Position numbers and translations under genes: made by a program. The notes under the pieces were generated by a model, which was given only the letters and a program-made list of their open reading frames with translations, did not search any database and had not been told where the DNA came from. From Gnetum montanum (lineage: Eukaryota; Streptophyta; Gnetopsida; Gnetales; Gnetaceae), in the NCBI GenBank assembly GCA_015680685.1, contig MNCI01003664.1, positions 101,261-165,260 of the forward strand: a stretch of DNA of 64,000 nucleotides, given 5' to 3'. Positions 60,801 to 64,000 of this stretch are shown here, piece by piece. Numbering within the stretch: position 1 is the first letter of the stretch; each line of letters begins with the position of its first letter.

Positions 60801-61601
60801 TTACTTATGACTTCTCGAGAACACCGTGAGGCTATGGTACGCATGTTGACGTCCATATCAGTGGATGCCAACCTGCCGGCGGAAGAGGAAGCGATTCACG
60901 CTATCATGTTTCCTTCCAAAGCTAAACAGCACAAGCCTACCTCGTTGACCTTCCTGGATGAGTCTGTCAAAGATGATCCAAAGAAAGATCAAGTAACGAC
61001 GGAGCCCATGTTCATCACCATTCGGGTCGGCCAGTACCGGATCCAGAGGGTACACGTGGATGATGGTGCAACTGCTAACGTCATTCCCTATTCCATCGTG
61101 GATAGGTTGTGATTGGTCGACCAGATCACTCCCACGAAGACAGCTTGCGTAAAATCGTTCAACGGAGCAAGGGTTCAAGTCAAGGGGACGGTGCGTATTG
61201 AGTTTGTGGCAGGGAATCAATTCCCAACTGAAGCCACATTCTTAGTCGTCGAGGAGATGCCTGGCTTCAACTTAATCTTAGGGAGGTCGTGGTTAGCCCA
61301 GCTGAGGGTGGTTTCGTCGCCGATACATCAAGAGATACAGCTGCCCTACATCGGAGGGGAGGTTATCATATGCGGTGACGAGGTCACCCCCAGAACCATC
61401 AACAACATTGAGGAAGAACGGGGTTCAGAGATCGAAGCAACTGACGATCAGTCCTATCTCCAAGCCCCTAAGCAGAATGACAACAATGCCGACGGTCTAG
61501 CCTGGGCCGACCTACCATTTTCAGATGGCAGCGTAGAGGAGTCGAACCATAAGCCTCCTCGCCCTTACGCAGCGCTCGACGTGAAGGCCATTAAGAGATA
61601 A
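57837..61601 (+). pseudogene. gag-protease of element E, one frame with fifteen stops
   Basis: The ATG at 57837 opens one frame of 1255 codons to TAA at 61601 without a frameshift. It has fifteen stops, seven of them in the Pro/Gln-rich stretch 58374-58967 and most where CAG, CAA or CGA is likely ancestral. Domains: N-terminal gag with RRSLRLQGKEPIF; gag domain with GKALDWYRALPRSSIS near 59220; an intact Cys/His box FCDYHQMCGHDTDYC near 59995; a linker with PFIIRAP/PFIIRTP motifs; protease VHVDDGATAN at 61051 and FNLILGRSWLAQL near 61266. The region 61602-61808 has no feature. Pol lies beyond the window. Confidence 0.85.
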
Positions 61602-61808
61602 TTGCGTATCAAGGGTTGAACAATGGTCTCCTGCGTGTACTACTATTCTCAAGTTAGCGTACTCACTGTTTAACGGCTTCTTCTGTTTGTTTCAACATGC
61701 TATTATGCTATATTTTCACTTGTTGCGTGTTTTATCGTACACGTTAGCTACGCTTTCATTCCTTCACGCATCTATCCAGTATTACATTTCTGATCACTAC
61801 TTATCTGT

Positions 61809-61990
61809 CGGCCCGCAATGGCCTTAAACTATGTCGGCCCGCAATGGCCTTAAACTATGTTGGCCTGCAATGGCCTAAACTAGTAGACGGCCCGCAATGG
61901 CCTTAAACTATTTACGCAAAGTTATCCTATTCATTATATGCAGTTACGCATCTGGCTCGCAATGGCCTTAAACTAGGAATCACGCTATCA
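61809..61990 (+). repeat. 26-bp TTAAACTA-type motif array of E
   Basis: Five units of CGGCCCGCAATGGCCTTAAA then CTATGT, the least eroded array of this family. 61991-62162 is AT-rich with nothing seen. Confidence 0.85.
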
Positions 61991-62162
61991 TTATTACTTT
62001 GGTGAACTTTTCAACAGTTGCATTCGTACTCTATCACCAAAACATTAAAAAAATATATGTAATTGATATCCAATGCATCCACCAGGTTTTATAACATGTC
62101 TTTTTATTCATTCGTAACATGGTACTATGCTCAACATTAACAACATTCTGCGTAAATAATAA

Positions 62163-64000
62163 TTACGCATCCCCTCTACTGCCACTATCGCCGGTATCTT
62201 TTAGCTCTGAATCCGGCCCCAAAAGGTCATCCTCCAATGGGCCATCATTTCTGGGAATTATCCCTCCATGAAGGATTGTCTCTTCACGAGGCTCTCGTTC
62301 TGGTATTGGCTCCACAGGAAGATGCTCTCCATCGTTTCGTTCCACCTCTGCTTCCACTGTTTCCCCGCCCAGCCCTTCAGCTGGCATACTTTCTCTACCT
62401 CCTTCCGGTACCTAAAACCAAAATAACATCAAAATTAGAATAGACGATAGTTAGAATATCTGTCGGCTAAGTCATGCATAAACTTACCTGCGATGGCCCT
62501 GCTTCTGCAGCAAAGGGAAGTTTGTCCAAACCAGCCCACAAACGCTGCATGATCTCGTCCTCTGTCAAGTCTGGCCACACATCCTCGCCCGAAGCTACCC
62601 CAGCTTTCACCTTCCCTTTCTCCACGCTACTCCAGGAAGGTGGATCTAGGATGAAAGTAGGGATCGAAGCCTGATTCCCAAGGAAAACCACTGCTCTCTC
62701 CGGGGACGCAGTTATGGTCACCTGCTCTTCGAACCGCTTGAAAGCTTCGGATGCTCCGAGGGTGTCCACGAAAACTTCCAGGGATCGAGCTTTAACGGCA
62801 GACTCGCGGTAACGCTGTCTATAAGCAGCGCTTTGCCTTTTATATACATGCTTGTGGTTTTTCTCCATCTGCCCCCATTCCTGTACGCTGGCGCAGTAGT
62901 CCCTCCAGTCCCGACTTTTCTGAGCTAGAAGTTTGATTTGCATCCTCTGCTCTACTAACGCCTGGCTGGTCTGCACGTTGTTCATGATCGCTGTCCAATA
63001 ACGGGAGTGATCAATAACAGTGGTATGCCAGTCTTCATCCCCCATCATACGCGCTTGTAGGAACTCGTACCACACCCGTAAGTCCTCGACTTCTTTGGTC
63101 AAAGATTCAATCTTCCCCTCCGACCGTTGTAGCTTTTTCCATAGGTTTTCATTCATGTTTCTACTTTCCCATACGGAGCCTGTCGAGCATAGCGCACATT
63201 TACGCATTTCCTTATAAATGTGGCATGGCACGACTGCCCCATCAGGTGGGGGCTCCGCTATGTCCAGATCAATGGGCTCCGCGGGATCCCATCGGAGGTG
63301 AGCTCCTGATAGAAAACAAGCATCAATACAGATGACATAGTACCAAGACATTATGTTGTAACTTCGTTATGGCTATAACTTACCAGCGCCAGGTTCAACG
63401 CGTTCCAGACGCTCGACCATGTCACTGATGACACCTTCCATGAAGGAAAATTTATCGGGGAAGTCTCTCCACATTTTGCTCACGGCAGCAGATGTTGAGA
63501 CATCTTCTCCCCCTATAGCGTAATTTTGGTTAGACATTTCCTCGATTAACATATTTTTCTTTCAAACATGCTAACGCACTCATTACCTCTTCCGGTGACA
63601 GTGGTGATTTCATTGACATCTTCTGTATCTTCTTTCCTTTCACGCACTGAAGTCTGTGCGTCATTGGTTCCAGTAGCTGGGGCCTCCTCACGCACCCTAG
63701 TCTGTACGCGGCTTCCGCTAGCAGCTGGGGCCGCCTCACGCACTGGAACCTGCACACGGCTCTTATTACTAGTTGGGACCTCTTCTTCCAAAACTGAGGC
63801 CCCCTCCCCATGGCTTAGTACCATTGCTCCTGTCTCAGAAGTCAATTGCCCTGTCCTTTTTGCTAATTACATCACCATATGTTAACATATAATTCTTGAT
63901 CATCTAAGTAAAGCGTTGCGTATATAGTTTTTCACACTTACCTGGCGGAGGCTTATTCCGCTGCACCTTGATCTCAATAGTTTGGCCTACATCACCCCCA
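62163..64000 (-). CDS. Antisense spliced gene, copy E, open in all visible exons
   Basis: Exons: 63942-64000 (continues outside), 63587-63862, 63384-63512, 62488-63305 and 62163-62411. Introns of 79, 74, 78 and 76 bp have 5' sites GTAAGT, GTAATG, GTAAGT and GTAAGT and end in AG. Phases join exactly, giving about 510 codons with no stop although more than twenty Gln or Trp codons in the main exon are one transition from a stop. Order: basic segment with IEIKVQRNKPP; Ser/Glu-rich repeats with PVREAAPAASG; FMEGVISDMVERLERVEP; AHLRWDPAEP; a coiled-coil of about 130 residues (ENLWKKLQRSEGKIESLTKE); a segment with LDPPSWSSVEKGK; and an acidic tail ending at 62163. No signal peptide or membrane segment is seen. 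It is tail to tail with gag-protease. Function unknown; the best candidate for a still-functional gene in the window. Confidence 0.75.

Noticed and set aside
1-64000. tRNA, rRNA or other structured RNA genes
   Set aside because: None seen. The only tRNA-related sequences are the primer binding sites.

Overview
The window is repeat-dense, gene-poor nuclear DNA of a land plant with a large genome. The evidence is several Ty3/gypsy LTR retrotransposons whose reverse transcriptase, RNase H and integrase read like the plant Tat (Ogre-like) lineage, primer binding sites matching plant tRNA-Asn, short GT-AG introns of 70-105 bp, LTRs of 1.1-1.7 kb, and satellite blocks. I recognise no ordinary host gene. 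The only non-LTR coding sequence is a GC-rich DUF4283-type reading frame running off the left edge. A 73-base N run shows that this is draft assembly.

Layout. 1-952: DUF4283-like ORF (minus). 1037-1368: AT-rich 33-bp minisatellite. 1718-3755: remnant Z of a retroelement. 3756-8093 and 42363-48069: a composite minisatellite block (29-bp and 15-bp units; in the left arm two inverted-repeat-bounded modules), split by element A (8094-42362, plus strand). A carries a minus-strand solo LTR at 15222-16810, and element B (25251-41147) sits inside A's 3' LTR with the 5-bp duplication CTAAG. From 48070: the 5' LTR of element C, itself split by a solo LTR (48990-50659, duplication GGCCT); minus-strand fragment D (52155-54765); fragment F (54766-55995); and element E (55996 to beyond the window).

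Main discovery. In all five places where the segment between protease and reverse transcriptase is visible (Z, A, B, F, E), it holds a long gene on the opposite strand with spliceosomal introns at matching positions. Seven introns are traceable in A, at least five in B and four in the visible part of E. Exon phases join exactly. Because the introns are antisense to the genomic RNA, they survive retrotransposition. In E the visible ~510 codons have no stop, while gag-protease of the same element has fifteen. The product has an N-terminal globular part, an acidic linker, a coiled-coil region and an acidic tail. Its function is unknown.

How the parts work together. Each element would be transcribed from a TATA box in its LTR and primed by tRNA-Asn. 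Gag-protease lies in one frame and RT-RNase H-integrase in a second, about 4 kb downstream in B. Pol therefore needs a second expression route, possibly removal of the interval as a sense intron as known for Ogre elements. The antisense gene faces gag-protease tail to tail and pol head to head. Arrays of a motif containing TTAAACTA occur at the ORF boundaries. All sense ORFs seen are broken, mostly by stops explicable as C-to-T changes, so the sense side looks dead here.
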